The notes: generated from the letters alone by a model not told the origin. Shown: positions 53,969 to 63,296, numbered from the stretch's first letter. The stretch is DNA of 64,000 bases from Peptococcaceae bacterium (GCA_009783315.1 WRHI01000001.1:1-64000), one strand, 5' to 3'. A program made the numbers and translations.

Positions 53969-54638
53969 ATTCCGACCCTCCCGCCCCGCCCGCACAATTT
54001 TTTATGTGGGCAGCAGCGAGGCCTTGCCGCCGCCGCTAAGTTTAGATGAAGAAGGGGAGCTCATCAGGCGTTTGGAAGCGGGCGACATGACCGTCAAAAA
54101 CACATTGATTGAACGCAACCTACGCCTAGTCGTCTACATTTCCCGCAAGTTCGAAAACACCTGTATCGGTATCGAAGACCTCGTTTCCATCGGCGCCATC
54201 GGCCTTATTAAAGCCGTCAACACTTTTGACCCCACCAAAAGAATCAAGCTTGCCACCTACGCTTCCCGCTGCATCGAAAACGAGATCCTCATGTATCTGC
54301 GCCGCAACAACAAAACACGCTACGAGGTTTCCTTCGACGAACCCCTCAACATTGACTGGAACGGCAACGAACTGCTGCTGTCCGATGTTCTCGGTACCGA
54401 AAACGATATTATCTCCCGACCCATCGAAGAAGAAGTCGATCGCGCCATTCTAAAGCAAGCCATGGGCATTCTAACCGAACGAGAAAAGCTTATTATGGAA
54501 CTGCGCTTCGGCATCGGCGGCGAAGAAAAAACCCAGAAAGAAGTCGCCGACTGTCTCGGTATTTCCCAATCCTATATTTCACGCCTGGAAAAACGCATCA
54601 TCCGCAGGCTACGCAAGGAATTCATACGCCTGGAATAA
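53898..54638 (+). CDS. sigE: RNA polymerase sporulation sigma factor SigE
   Basis: A 246-residue sigma-70 factor that controls early mother-cell genes. The pro-region runs to about [14 protein letters not shown] (35-48), the processing area. Region 2 reads [42 protein letters not shown] follows, then the region 4 helix-turn-helix [15 protein letters not shown] at 53898 has AGGAAGGAAC upstream. A GTG at 53919 would give the pro-sequence length seen in B. subtilis, but it has no ribosome site. Confidence 0.95.
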   Translation: MLFKKNLVSHWAKFRNLCAGIWHRFRPSRPARTIFYVGSSEALPPPLSLDEEGELIRRLEAGDMTVKNTLIERNLRLVVYISRKFENTCIGIEDLVSIGAIGLIKAVNTFDPTKRIKLATYASRCIENEILMYLRRNNKTRYEVSFDEPLNIDWNGNELLLSDVLGTENDIISRPIEEEVDRAILKQAMGILTEREKLIMELRFGIGGEEKTQKEVADCLGISQSYISRLEKRIIRRLRKEFIRLE

Positions 54639-54752
54639 GCTCTGTCAGATCATACCGACGCAGACAAATTTCGTCTTCAATCTGAAAAACAAGAGAATAA
54701 GTCCGCCTCCCCAAGGGAATACTTTTGACAAGAAAGATGGGGGGCGGACAAT

Positions 54753-55523
54753 ATTTTACACAAAGTCGAAATTTGTGGTGTGAACACTTCGAAACTCACG
54801 GTGCTCACCGGAGTTCAGATGAAAGATCTCTTTGTTCGTCTGCAATCAGGCGAAATCTCGGCTCGGGAAGAACTGATCCGCGGCAATCTGCGCCTGGTTC
54901 TGAGTGTTATTCAGCGGTTTAGCAACCGGGGGGAACATGTTGACGATCTTTTTCAAGTCGGTTGTATCGGCCTTATCAAAGCCATCGACAATTTCGATTT
55001 GGGTCAGAACGTCAAATTCTCAACCTACGCCGTCCCCATGATAATTGGGGAAATCCGCCGCTATCTACGCGATAACAACCAGATCCGTGTCAGCCGGTCT
55101 CTTCGCGACATCGCCTACAAAGCCCTGCAGGCCCGCGACCGTCTGGCTGTCGAAACCTCTCGGGAACCCACCATCGAAGAAATCGCTAAGCAATTGGATG
55201 TGGCTCAGGAAGATGTGGTTCTGGCTCTCGATGCCATTCAAGAACCCATATCTCTCTTTGAGCCTATTTATCACGACGGGGGAGACCCCATCTATGTTAT
55301 GGATCAGGTGGGTGATGAACGCGAAACTGAACGCATTTGGCTGGAATCCATCGCCATCAAAGAAGGAATCGGCCGCTTGGGCGATCGCGAGAAGAAAATT
55401 ATCTCACTAAGATTTTTCCAAGGCAAAACCCAAATGGAAGTCGCCGACGAAATCGGCATCAGTCAGGCCCAGGTTTCCCGCTTAGAAAAAGCCGCTTTGA
55501 AAAATATGCGCAAGCATGTCTAA
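54753..55523 (+). CDS. sigG: RNA polymerase sporulation sigma factor SigG, probable ATT start
   Basis: A 256-residue forespore sigma factor: NLRLVLSVIQRFSNRGEHVDDLFQVG (region 2), then SLFEPIYHDGGDPIYVMDQ, then SQAQVSRLEKAAL (region 4). The first canonical start is GTG at 54780, but that removes KVEICG, the N-terminal mark found in SigG of B. subtilis (KVEICGVDTSKL), which is encoded here in frame just upstream. Between the in-frame TGA and that motif the only plausible start is ATT at 54753, 8 bp after GGGGGG. So translation from ATT is likely. Confidence 0.93.
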   Translation: MLHKVEICGVNTSKLTVLTGVQMKDLFVRLQSGEISAREELIRGNLRLVLSVIQRFSNRGEHVDDLFQVGCIGLIKAIDNFDLGQNVKFSTYAVPMIIGEIRRYLRDNNQIRVSRSLRDIAYKALQARDRLAVETSREPTIEEIAKQLDVAQEDVVLALDAIQEPISLFEPIYHDGGDPIYVMDQVGDERETERIWLESIAIKEGIGRLGDREKKIISLRFFQGKTQMEVADEIGISQAQVSRLEKAALKNMRKHV

Positions 55524-55792
55524 TGCTTGTATTTGTAATCTTAATGGCATCCATAGGCAACCGCTATTTCTAGTTCTCTTGCCAATCAAGATCTGAGAGT
55601 GGTACAATGTGGGTGACTATTTTTTTATCGCTTATTTCACTTGTTAAGATTTTAGCAATGTATTTACAGTGTACTTATTTGCACAAACTCTTAGCGCCTG
55701 TTCCAAGCCCGTGTTTTGGCGTCCCGTCGCGGGTGGCGGTAAATGAATAGTGCGACGCTTGAACGATAATTTAACTATGAAAGGGTGATTTC

Positions 55793-56416
55793 ATGGAAAC
55801 CAAAGTGACCAATTGGGCGAACCCCACTCCTGCAGGCCTGGTGGCTCTGGCCGTCGCTTGTTTCTGCTTCTTTGCCATGTTGAACGGGCTGGTTGACGCG
55901 AGCTGTCTGCCATTGTTCGGCTGGATTCTCATCGGTGGATTTGCCATACAGATTGTTGTTGCGCTTTTGGATCTGAAGTCCGGTTCATTGACCGGCGGAA
56001 ACACGTTTTTATTCTTCAGCGCTTACTTCATGCTCGCCACCGGATTGGGTATGCTTGCCAAAGCCGGGGCCGCCAGTCCCCTGGACTCGCGGATCGAAGG
56101 CTGGCTCTGGCTTTGTCTGGGCATTGTTCTCATTCTTTGGACGCCTGCTTTTTACAAATCTCCCGCCTTACTGTTTACCATTGTTGTCTTACTTGACCTG
56201 GCCATCCCCTTTATCGCCATCAAGGATTTGGCTCTTTTCCCCGATTTAAGCGCGACATTCGCTCAAATAGCGGGTTGGTTGCTTCTGCTGACCGGTGTTG
56301 TCGGTGTTTATCTCTCAGCCGCAACCCTTGTGAACGGTACCTTCGGAAAAACGGTTTATTGGAACCCCGGACCCCTTTATAAAGAGAGAGCGGCGAAAAA
56401 AGACAAGAAGAAATGA
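55793..56416 (+). CDS. Acetate uptake transporter (GPR1/FUN34/YaaH family)
   Basis: A 207-residue protein with six membrane helices. WANPTPAGLVALAVACF (8-24) is the family N-terminal signature. YaaH/SatP proteins carry acetate or succinate with protons. AAAGGGTG precedes the ATG. It stands alone, followed by a hairpin at 56458-56498. The match to SatP is by motif and topology. Confidence 0.8.
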   Translation: METKVTNWANPTPAGLVALAVACFCFFAMLNGLVDASCLPLFGWILIGGFAIQIVVALLDLKSGSLTGGNTFLFFSAYFMLATGLGMLAKAGAASPLDSRIEGWLWLCLGIVLILWTPAFYKSPALLFTIVVLLDLAIPFIAIKDLALFPDLSATFAQIAGWLLLLTGVVGVYLSAATLVNGTFGKTVYWNPGPLYKERAAKKDKKK

Positions 56417-56457
56417 TTGCCATGTGCCGCCACAGGAATTGACTTCTCCTTTTGACA

Positions 56458-56498
56458 CGCCTTTGCCGGCGAAGAGTTTGGGTTCGTCGGCAAAGGCG
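56458..56498 (+). terminator. Hairpin after the acetate transporter gene
   Basis: CGCCTTTGCCGGCGAA and TTCGTCGGCAAAGGCG form a 16-bp stem with one G-T pair. Only short T stretches follow. Confidence 0.6.
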
Positions 56499-56615
56499 CG
56501 TTGATGTTTCACTGAAAGATTGGACTCGCTCCCGCAAACCAACGCTGAACACCGAATAATGTGCGGGATGACTCCATATACATATACAGATCCGGCAGGG
56601 AATGGGGGAAACCAG

Positions 56616-56897
56616 ATGCATGTTTCAGATTTGCGTTCTATGGACATTATCAACATTAGCGACGGTTCGCGCCTTGGGCCGGTGCTGGACTTGGAGTTGG
56701 ATCTGGAACGGGGCTGCGTTAAGGGTCTTGTCATTAGTATGTACACACCCCGCCCGAGTTTCTGGGGTTCCGGCGGTTCAGGCCGGGGCGGCGATCTTTT
56801 TATAGGGTGGGATAAAGTGGTCAAGATCGGGGTTGACGTTATTCTGGTCAACGTGTCTGCTCGGTATGATCACCGGTTTAGCGACCGATATTATTGA
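56616..56897 (+). CDS. YlmC/YmxH family PRC-barrel sporulation protein
   Basis: A 93-residue PRC-barrel protein: [18 protein letters not shown] (3-20), then [16 protein letters not shown], and a [15 protein letters not shown] ending. YlmC/YmxH proteins lie near sigE/sigG or ylm genes and are made during sporulation; their job is unknown. The frame is open from 56520, but ATG at 56616 follows GGGGGAA and fits the family. Confidence 0.85.
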   Translation: MHVSDLRSMDIINISDGSRLGPVLDLELDLERGCVKGLVISMYTPRPSFWGSGGSGRGGDLFIGWDKVVKIGVDVILVNVSARYDHRFSDRYY

Positions 56898-57059
56898 TCC
56901 TGATCCCTTTCATGATATGGTGCAATGGTGTAATGTCGCACCAGTATGACATTTTGGGTTACTGACCCCGGCCAAGGATGCTCGGGGAGAGAACGGAGCA
57001 GGGCAGACGCTTAATGTCGTGCGAGGGCCAATACGCGAGTTGGATATGCGTCATGCATT

Positions 57060-57357
57060 CGGGGTTCTCCCGCAACCGAATGGTGAATGGAGATGGATAT
57101 TATGTGGGCTCGTAACAGTCCCGAGGTAGGGTTTGGTGAGCGGGAGACTCCAAAAGCCCGCGAACTCTTTTCACCTTTTGAGGTTGCGTCAGGCAGAGAG
57201 GCGCTTGGATTCTCCCGCTCACCAAACCCTACCTCGGGACTGTTACTGGCCAGCGCGGTATCTTCCTCCAACTCACCATTGAGTTGCGGGAAAACACCGC
57301 GGCAGAAACCTCTGCTTATCCTTATCGTCAGTTCATGCACTTTTTAAATATGCACCC
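57060..57357. mobile_element. Palindromic MITE-like element, copy 2 (family A)
   Basis: Matches the 391-746 element in reverse orientation: TTCTCC.GCAACCGAATGG on the left, GTCAGTTCATGCACTTTTT then AAATATGCACCC on the right. The central palindrome (CAGTCCCGAGGTAGGGTTTG against CAAACCCTACCTCGGGACTG) is perfect over 20 bp. The left terminal repeat is missing or degraded, so this copy is about 60 bp shorter. Confidence 0.75.
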
Positions 57358-57373
57358 TTGTCTGGCCCCCTGG

Positions 57374-57402
57374 TTGTGGCCCAGGCCCCCCCATGCTATA
57401 CT
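57374..57402 (+). promoter_or_regulatory. Candidate promoter of the DUF4240 gene
   Basis: TTGTGG (57374-57379), a 17-bp C-rich spacer, TATACT (57397-57402), 58 bp before the start. Confidence 0.5.
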
Positions 57403-57459
57403 TATTAAAGAGAAGAATTCTCAACGCACTGTCATCGTCTTACTGAGGAGGAAAAGCTC

Positions 57460-58017
57460 ATGAATATCGCGGATTTTTGGCAAATTATCGATAAGGCGCG
57501 GACAAGCGCGGACAGCTGGGAGGACATGCATGATCCGCTGGTCGCCTTGTTGGCTGAATTGGAAACAGCAGATCTCATGCTGTGGAAACAGGTATTTGAT
57601 GAGTACCAGCGTCTTTCCTATAAGGACAAGTTGTGGGCAGCGGCTTATGTGATCAACGGCGGCTGTTCAGACGACGGATTTGACTACTTTCGCGGCTGGC
57701 TGACCGCCCAGGGCAAAAAAATCTTTCTGAACGCTTTGGCTGATCCTGAATCCCTGGCTGATGTGGAGTCCTGTGCAGAAGGTGTGGAATATGAGGATAT
57801 CCTGGGCGCGGCATCAGACGCGTTCTTTCAGAAATATGGTTTATCAAGAGATTATAATGTGTTTCACCATAAATTAGACGAATACCCTTTGCCGGAGCAG
57901 CTGAAAGCCGCAATGGCTTCTGAAATCCGCTACGCCGCCGATATTGACGTCGAATGGGATGACGCTGACCTTCCGAAACTTCTGCCAAAATTGTGCCAAA
58001 CCTTCGATTGGGAATGA
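57460..58017 (+). CDS. DUF4240 domain protein
   Basis: A 185-residue soluble protein. The family core is NGGCSDDGFDYFRGWLTAQGKKIF (about 66-89) followed by LADPESLADVE. DUF4240 proteins often sit in toxin or contact-dependent loci as immunity-like proteins, but this one has no toxin beside it. GAGGAGG precedes the ATG. Confidence 0.8.
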   Translation: MNIADFWQIIDKARTSADSWEDMHDPLVALLAELETADLMLWKQVFDEYQRLSYKDKLWAAAYVINGGCSDDGFDYFRGWLTAQGKKIFLNALADPESLADVESCAEGVEYEDILGAASDAFFQKYGLSRDYNVFHHKLDEYPLPEQLKAAMASEIRYAADIDVEWDDADLPKLLPKLCQTFDWE

Positions 58018-58044
58018 AGGCGTGAGTATACTTATGGTGACCAC

Positions 58045-58911
58045 ATGAGTGACAAATCTGACAACAACTTTCTTAACAAAACCCTTCCCACGCCCGGCGG
58101 CCCTTGGCTCTGGCGCCAAAAACCCGGAGACAGAACCCCCCCGCATCTCGTCCTATCCTGGGGAGACTACGGCGTCACCGCCGCCTTTTCCTCACGTCTA
58201 GGCGGCTGCAGCACCGGCCCGTATAGCGGGTTGAACCTAGGTCTCCATGTTGGCGACTCCGCGGCAGACGTTCTGGAGAACCGAAGCCGTTTTCTGGCGG
58301 CGCTGTCTTGCACACCTCGGCAATGTGTCGCCGGCGAACAAGTTCATGGCGTCAAGATCGCCACAGTCGAAGAAAACCAAGGCGGCGCCGGCATGCTCGA
58401 TCTGGCATCTGTTCTGCCGGGATATGACGCTTTGGCCACGCAAAGCAGGGTAGGGCTGATGGCCTTTTTTGCCGATTGCGTCCCACTGTTTTTTTTCGAC
58501 CCCAAGACACGTTGGGCCGCTTTAGCCCACGCGGGCTGGCGCGGCAGCGCGGCGGGAATGGCCCGCGCCATGGTCGCCTTCCTCTGGGCCAGGGGATGCC
58601 ACGCCTCTGATCTGTTGGCCGCTATCGGACCCTGTGTCGGTTCCTGCTGTTATGAAATTGATGAAGCAACAGCGGCGGCATTCAAGAAGCAAATCCCTGG
58701 GTTCGGCCAATACGCCTTCCGGCGCGACAACGGCAAATACGCTCTGGATTTGTCAGAAGTCAACCGGCTGGAACTGTTGCGGGCGGGTCTGCCGGACTCC
58801 CGGATATTCTGTGCATCTCTATGTACCTGCTGTCACAGCGACTGGTTTTTTTCCTATCGCCGGCAGAACCAAACAGGACGCATGGCGGCCTTTATGCGGA
58901 TTGAAACATAA
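58045..58911 (+). CDS. pgeF: Peptidoglycan editing factor PgeF (YlmD, laccase-domain)
   Basis: A 288-residue enzyme of the DUF152/YfiH group that removes wrongly placed amino acids from UDP-MurNAc precursors; older names are polyphenol oxidase or laccase. Metal-site residues are in GEQVHG, FADCVPL and HAGWRGS. The CTCCHSDWFFSYRR ending is typical. It begins the ylm/sepF division cluster. Confidence 0.9.
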   Translation: MSDKSDNNFLNKTLPTPGGPWLWRQKPGDRTPPHLVLSWGDYGVTAAFSSRLGGCSTGPYSGLNLGLHVGDSAADVLENRSRFLAALSCTPRQCVAGEQVHGVKIATVEENQGGAGMLDLASVLPGYDALATQSRVGLMAFFADCVPLFFFDPKTRWAALAHAGWRGSAAGMARAMVAFLWARGCHASDLLAAIGPCVGSCCYEIDEATAAAFKKQIPGFGQYAFRRDNGKYALDLSEVNRLELLRAGLPDSRIFCASLCTCCHSDWFFSYRRQNQTGRMAAFMRIET

Positions 58912-58967
58912 AATGCGCGCAAAACAAGTTTCCGTATCAACTCATTTTTCACGGGAGGTGCCGAAAA

Positions 58968-59165
58968 TTGCTTTATGCTAAACGTCTGACCGGGTGTCTG
59001 CTTGTTTTCCTTGGGGCCAACTGTTTGACTATTGTTGCTCCGTCCGGAAACAAGGGAATCTCCCATGGTGATATTATTGATTTGACGCGCAAAGACATTC
59101 CCGGGTTTGATGTTTGTGAGTTCTATGTTGATTTAGTTAATGACCTCAAAAATAAAGGGCTGTGA
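58968..59165 (+). CDS. Small hypothetical protein in the ylm cluster
   Basis: A 65-residue protein, start TTG at 58968 after GGGAGGTG. The N-terminus is mildly hydrophobic (LTGCLLVFLGANCLTIV); the rest reads DIIDLTRKDIPGFDVCEFYVDLV. The next gene starts 18 bp later. Not recognised, but spacing and ribosome site suggest it is real. Confidence 0.5.
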   Translation: MLYAKRLTGCLLVFLGANCLTIVAPSGNKGISHGDIIDLTRKDIPGFDVCEFYVDLVNDLKNKGL

Positions 59166-59183
59166 GGTGAACCCCCAGGCAAT

Positions 59184-60158
59184 ATGAAACAACTCGCAAC
59201 AAAATTCATAACGCCCTTCAAAACCTTCATACCGGAAAAACTCCCCCTATCCGTACCAGCCATCCTCGTTCTCATGGTATTCGCGCTGGTATGCGCTTTC
59301 CTTTTGCTGCAGAGCCGCCTGACCTACGTCGCGGCCACCGAAGGGGTCATCACCCATGACATCCCGGTGGTGCTGCTGATTGCCAACACGGAGACCCTCG
59401 TCACCTCACCTGTGAGCGGCACACCGGTTTATCTCAAACCAGACGGTTCCCGTTTCCGCCGCGGCGAAAAGATCGCCGACATCGGAAAGGACAGCATCGC
59501 CGCCCCTGTGGCCGGACTTTTTATCGCCGGCAAAGACGGATTGGAAGGCATCCTAACGCCAACAAACCTAGCCACCGCGGATCTCCAGAAACTCCTGAAC
59601 GAAGTCAACGCCGTCATCCCGGAAACCGCCAAACTTGCCAAAACCCCTTACCCCGCAAAAGATCTGAACGTTGTAAACAGGCTCCAGCCTATCACCGGTG
59701 TTTCTGCCCAAGGCGTAGCCGGCAAAATGGTTGATAATCTTGAACCAAGCTGGGCTTTCATCTATTTGACCGGTAGCAACAACACCATCAACAAAGGCGA
59801 TTTTCTTCAATTCAAAGTGGGCGACAACCTCGAAAAAGCCTCAGTGGAGTTGCGCTCAAACAACCCCCATGGTGTGGTCGTACGTTTCCATCGTTTTCTG
59901 GAACCCACAAGCGCCCAAAGAGTTTTGCCGGCAAAATGGGTTCAGCAGGATTCCCGGCAGGGCCTTGTTGTCCCTGTGTCCGCTGTGGTTTATAAAGGGG
60001 AGGACGCCTCGATCTATGTTGTCGAGTCAGGCATCATCATACAAAAAAATATCCGCGTCATAGATCAGAATAAAGATTTCGCCTGTATTGAAGGTATTCA
60101 CGCTGAAACCCGCGTGGTCAAAAACCCGCGGCCTGGAATCAATGGCAAGAAAGTGTAG
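59184..60158 (+). CDS. HlyD-like membrane protein of the sepF locus
   Basis: A 324-residue protein with one N-terminal membrane helix (about 22-42) and a barrel-sandwich/HlyD-like outer part (SPVSGTPVYLKPDGSRFRRGEKIA). Clostridia often carry such a HlyD-like gene between pgeF/ymxH and yggS-sepF, without export partners, so a wall or division role is more likely than secretion. This last point is inference. Confidence 0.75.
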   Translation: MKQLATKFITPFKTFIPEKLPLSVPAILVLMVFALVCAFLLLQSRLTYVAATEGVITHDIPVVLLIANTETLVTSPVSGTPVYLKPDGSRFRRGEKIADIGKDSIAAPVAGLFIAGKDGLEGILTPTNLATADLQKLLNEVNAVIPETAKLAKTPYPAKDLNVVNRLQPITGVSAQGVAGKMVDNLEPSWAFIYLTGSNNTINKGDFLQFKVGDNLEKASVELRSNNPHGVVVRFHRFLEPTSAQRVLPAKWVQQDSRQGLVVPVSAVVYKGEDASIYVVESGIIIQKNIRVIDQNKDFACIEGIHAETRVVKNPRPGINGKKV

Positions 60159-60348
60159 ACTGCGTCAATCAAGCCTTGCTTCTTAAATCCTCTTTCTTTT
60201 ACCGCCCCTGTAAACGTTTTACTTTATATTGTCAAGACTTTTTTGTTCACGTTTTACGATTGCGAGAAGACCACTGGCTCATAGAAAAGACTGAAACTCA
60301 CAATTCTGATAAAATCGAAATTTTTACCATCTATATAAGTATAATTAT

Positions 60349-60367
60349 ATTATAAATGATTTATAAT
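60349..60367. promoter_or_regulatory. AT-rich palindrome before the yggS promoter
   Basis: ATTATAAATGATTTATAAT is a 19-bp near-perfect inverted repeat, ending 10 bp upstream of the -35 box, inside a 40-bp A/T tract. It could act as an UP element or operator. Confidence 0.3.
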
Positions 60368-60376
60368 TATTAAAGC

Positions 60377-60406
60377 TTGACACTTGCCACGAATAAAAGT
60401 TATCAT
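60377..60406 (+). promoter_or_regulatory. Candidate promoter of yggS-sepF-yggT
   Basis: TTGACA (60377-60382), 18-bp spacer, TATCAT (60401-60406). It lies inside the open frame upstream of yggS, which supports the later start at 60453. Confidence 0.65.
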
Positions 60407-60452
60407 TAAAAATGCGGAAGATTTTGGACAAGCGAAGATGGGGTGGAGCACT

Positions 60453-61142
60453 GTGTCAATTGAGCAGAATCTGGCTGAAATACGACGCAGGATGAGTTGC
60501 GCCACGGAAAGCTGCCAAGGGCATAGCCGCGCTCCCGTACTTGTTGCCGTAAGCAAAACAGTTGATTCGGATCGAATTGCCGAAGCCTGCCGATGGGGAC
60601 AAATTGATTTTGCCGAGAGCCGCGTCCAAGAATGGTTGACCAAAAAGGATCAAGCTCTTCCCACGCAGCCCAGATGGCATTTTATCGGTCGCCTGCAAAC
60701 AAACAAACTCAAATACCTTGATGAAAGTATTGTTCTCATTCACTCTTTGGATAGGGTGTCTCTTCTAGAGGCACTGAACAACGAAGGAGAAAGAAGAAAC
60801 CACCTTTGGCGGGCACTGCTTCAGGTCAATGTCACCGGAGACAGCGCCAAAGCGGGCGTGAGCCCTCAGGAAGCACCATGGTTTTTGGACAAGGCTCAAA
60901 AGTATCCTCGTGTGGCTGTGGATGGTCTGATGACCATCGGCAAAGCTGATGCTTCTGATGATGAGACCCGGGTTGTTTTTTCCACTTTGCGAGAACTCCG
61001 CGACTCTATGATTAGCCTCGGCGTTGCCGCCAAAGAACAGTTTACCGAATTATCTATGGGCATGAGCGATGACTACGAAATCGCTTTATCTGAAGGGGCA
61101 ACCATCATCCGTGTTGGTTCCGGGATTTTTGGTCAGCGTTGA
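60453..61142 (+). CDS. yggS: PLP homeostasis protein YggS (YlmE)
   Basis: A 229-residue PLP-binding TIM-barrel protein without known catalysis that balances free PLP. LVAVSKTVDSDRI holds the PLP lysine; WHFIGRLQTNKLKYL and ELSMGMSDDYEIALSEGATIIRVGSGIFG are signatures. I choose GTG at 60453 after GGTGGAG; a TTG at 60384 would lie before the likely transcription start. Confidence 0.92.
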   Translation: MSIEQNLAEIRRRMSCATESCQGHSRAPVLVAVSKTVDSDRIAEACRWGQIDFAESRVQEWLTKKDQALPTQPRWHFIGRLQTNKLKYLDESIVLIHSLDRVSLLEALNNEGERRNHLWRALLQVNVTGDSAKAGVSPQEAPWFLDKAQKYPRVAVDGLMTIGKADASDDETRVVFSTLRELRDSMISLGVAAKEQFTELSMGMSDDYEIALSEGATIIRVGSGIFGQR

Positions 61143-61203
61143 TTCTGTTTTCGGTGCTCAATCTACTCACTCAAACTATTATTTAGAAAGAAGGAGATCA
61201 AAG

Positions 61204-61743
61204 ATGGGTTTATTCGACAAATTTATTGGTATGATGGGCGGCGAGGAATATGATGAAGAAGAAGATGAAATGATGAGTGAGCCAATGCCTGAGGAACATG
61301 AGGAGCCAGATCCTGCTCCCTCCAGCAGAAACGCTGGCAAAAGCCCCAAGAACGCTGCCAGCCCCAAAGGCGCACAACTTTCCGACATTTCCGGTATAAC
61401 AAGTTCTCTGACCCGCAAGGCGCCGTCTTCAGTGGTTAGCATCCATACGCAAAAACAAGTTCGTGTTGTGGTTGTTGAACCCAAGTCCTTTGACGAATCG
61501 CAAAACATCGCTGAACATCTGAAGTCTCACCGTACAGTCGTCCTGAACCTGGAGAAAACCGACAGTGTTCTGGCACAGCGCATCATCGATTTTGTCAGCG
61601 GCACGGCTTACGCCCTTAACGGCAATATGCAAAAAGTCGGCAAGGCTATCTTTCTCTTCGTTCCAAACAACGTCGATATCAGCGGCGATCTTAGTTTCCG
61701 CATGTCGGAGAACGGCTTGATCTGGCCGGGGTTGAACAAGTAG
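61204..61743 (+). CDS. sepF: Cell division protein SepF
   Basis: A 179-residue FtsZ-ring partner. The N-terminal MGLFDKFIGMMG is the membrane-binding amphipathic helix. An acidic, disordered linker follows (about 14-60), then the SepF fold (VVVVEPKSFDESQNIAEHLKS; DFVSGTAYALNGNMQKVG). AAGGAGATC precedes the ATG at 61204; the frame is open further upstream but only inside yggS. Confidence 0.95.
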   Translation: MGLFDKFIGMMGGEEYDEEEDEMMSEPMPEEHEEPDPAPSSRNAGKSPKNAASPKGAQLSDISGITSSLTRKAPSSVVSIHTQKQVRVVVVEPKSFDESQNIAEHLKSHRTVVLNLEKTDSVLAQRIIDFVSGTAYALNGNMQKVGKAIFLFVPNNVDISGDLSFRMSENGLIWPGLNK

Positions 61744-61808
61744 TAATATCTTGCGGGACTTGTCTATGGGATTCCGTCAAACATACGAAAAGGGGATATG
61801 CGCGGACT

Positions 61809-62054
61809 ATGGCTATGTTGATTGACATTTGTAATATCTTTTTACGTATTCTTAGTTGGGTTATCCTTCTGCGCGTCATCGTGTCATGGATTCCGCACAA
61901 TCCCAATCAACCGTTTTTCCGCTACCTGTTTTCTGTGACGGAACCACTTCTGAAACCCTTTCGGTTCGCGCGGGTTGGCATGATGGATCTTTCTCCGCTG
62001 TTGCTCTTTCTGGTTATTGAGGTTGTGCGGATCATGCTTCTAAACTTGAAATAG
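61809..62054 (+). CDS. YggT family membrane protein (YlmG)
   Basis: An 81-residue protein with two membrane helices and the YggT core SWIPHNPNQPFFRYLFSVTEPLLKP. It belongs with sepF and yggS in division clusters. The usual next genes, ylmH and divIVA, are absent; a terminator follows. Confidence 0.92.
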   Translation: MAMLIDICNIFLRILSWVILLRVIVSWIPHNPNQPFFRYLFSVTEPLLKPFRFARVGMMDLSPLLLFLVIEVVRIMLLNLK

Positions 62055-62116
62055 CTCTTCGCGTGAATTCCAGTCGGCGTGAGATCAGTAAGAGACATAC
62101 TCCTACGAAACCTTCA

Positions 62117-62160
62117 ACAAAGACAGAACCCGGTTGCAATTGGGTTCTGTCTTTGTTTGG
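62117..62160 (+). terminator. Terminator after yggT
   Basis: ACAAAGACAGAACCC pairs perfectly with GGGTTCTGTCTTTGT, loop of 10. It lies between convergent genes and may serve both. Confidence 0.85.
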
Positions 62161-62177
62161 TTGCTATTGCCAGGTTC

Positions 62178-63212
62178 TCAATGGGGATTCTTCACCGTGT
62201 ACAGAACCAGCAAAGATTCGTCATTAACAATATAGAAATGGGCCCCCTGAGAATTCTCCCAATACATGATCGGGCTGTTCGCTTTGTTAGACATATTGAG
62301 CAGCTCTTTGAAGCTCTCCACCAACACAATCCGGTAGGCCTTAAAATCAATAGGGGTCGACGTATTGACAATAACATCATCATAGGATTTCAGGTACCCG
62401 CCGATCTCCCGACGGTACGCCGAACGACGATCCAGAAGCTTCTTCAGACAAGCCAAAATCCCGGCGACACCGACAAGAATCAAGAAGGACAACAACAAAA
62501 TAGCCCAGATCGAAAGGGGCTTTTCCAGCACTTTATGTTCTTGAGTTTTCTCCGCGTCACCATGAGTCTCAATCGTATAGAATTCGGAACTGAGCGGAAT
62601 GGTAACGCCCTTGGCTATTGTATCATCCTCATTTTCCAGGTTTTTCAACGTCACCTTGATATCAAGCCGAACCTCACCGATTAGATTGGTATCGACAGTT
62701 GCGGCAAAATCCTCCAATTCTCTTTTGTAAGGTTCCAAGAAGATATCATATGTTCGGTCTAATCTGAAATGATCCGAATTGATTTCCTCCGCCACCTGCT
62801 CCAGAATATATGTCTTGCTCATAACTTCCGGATTGTTTGAACCACCCACGGCTCTGTTGTACCGGGAGACAATGGTGGCGCTGGCTTGATATTCATAACG
62901 GGTGTTTATGAGCTCGCTGGCCGAAAAGGAATAGGAACTGCGCAGTTCGATGTAATCTGTGTAGGAATATAAATAGTTTTCACCCATGCCCAGATAGGGT
63001 TGGTCGATGTAGGGGTTTTTCCGAATATGCACCCGGTACTCAAGGGTTTCCTTTTGCTCGACGTTGAAGATATTGGTGACCTGACGAACTCTCAGGAGCC
63101 GGTAACCCAGATAGCCGCCGGCTGCTGCCGAAACCGCCAGGCAAAACACACATACAGCAACAAGAAACGTCCTCGCGTGTTCGTCATATATTCGCTTGAA
63201 CCAGAGCTTCAC
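62178..63212 (-). CDS. DUF5305 family membrane protein
   Basis: A 344-residue protein with an N-terminal membrane helix (about 14-36 here), a large outer beta-rich part (about 40-240), a second helix (IWAILLLSFLILVGVAGIL) and a cytosolic tail. This fits DUF5305, often found beside SipW-type signal peptidases in surface-protein loci. GTG at 63212 has GGAGG at 7 bp; ATGs at 63218 and 63269 are less well placed. Function unknown. Confidence 0.7.
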   Translation of the reverse strand: MKLWFKRIYDEHARTFLVAVCVFCLAVSAAAGGYLGYRLLRVRQVTNIFNVEQKETLEYRVHIRKNPYIDQPYLGMGENYLYSYTDYIELRSSYSFSASELINTRYEYQASATIVSRYNRAVGGSNNPEVMSKTYILEQVAEEINSDHFRLDRTYDIFLEPYKRELEDFAATVDTNLIGEVRLDIKVTLKNLENEDDTIAKGVTIPLSSEFYTIETHGDAEKTQEHKVLEKPLSIWAILLLSFLILVGVAGILACLKKLLDRRSAYRREIGGYLKSYDDVIVNTSTPIDFKAYRIVLVESFKELLNMSNKANSPIMYWENSQGAHFYIVNDESLLVLYTVKNPH

Positions 63213-63296
63213 CCCCATCACCTCCGATCTGATCCTGTCATGCTGCTCCTCAATGGAAAGCCACGCCAACCTTTGCCGCGTTCTCTGATGATGATC

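Larger units (their letters stand above)
56898..57459. other. Gene-free region holding the second palindromic element
   Basis: From the ymxH-like stop to the DUF4240 start. It holds a small hairpin (TGGTGC..GCACCA, 56920-56945), the family A element, and a promoter (57374-57402). Confidence 0.6.

Noticed and set aside
60384-60452. Longer yggS start (TTG 60384)
   Set aside because: A promoter (60377-60406) overlaps it and would place transcription start downstream of that codon.
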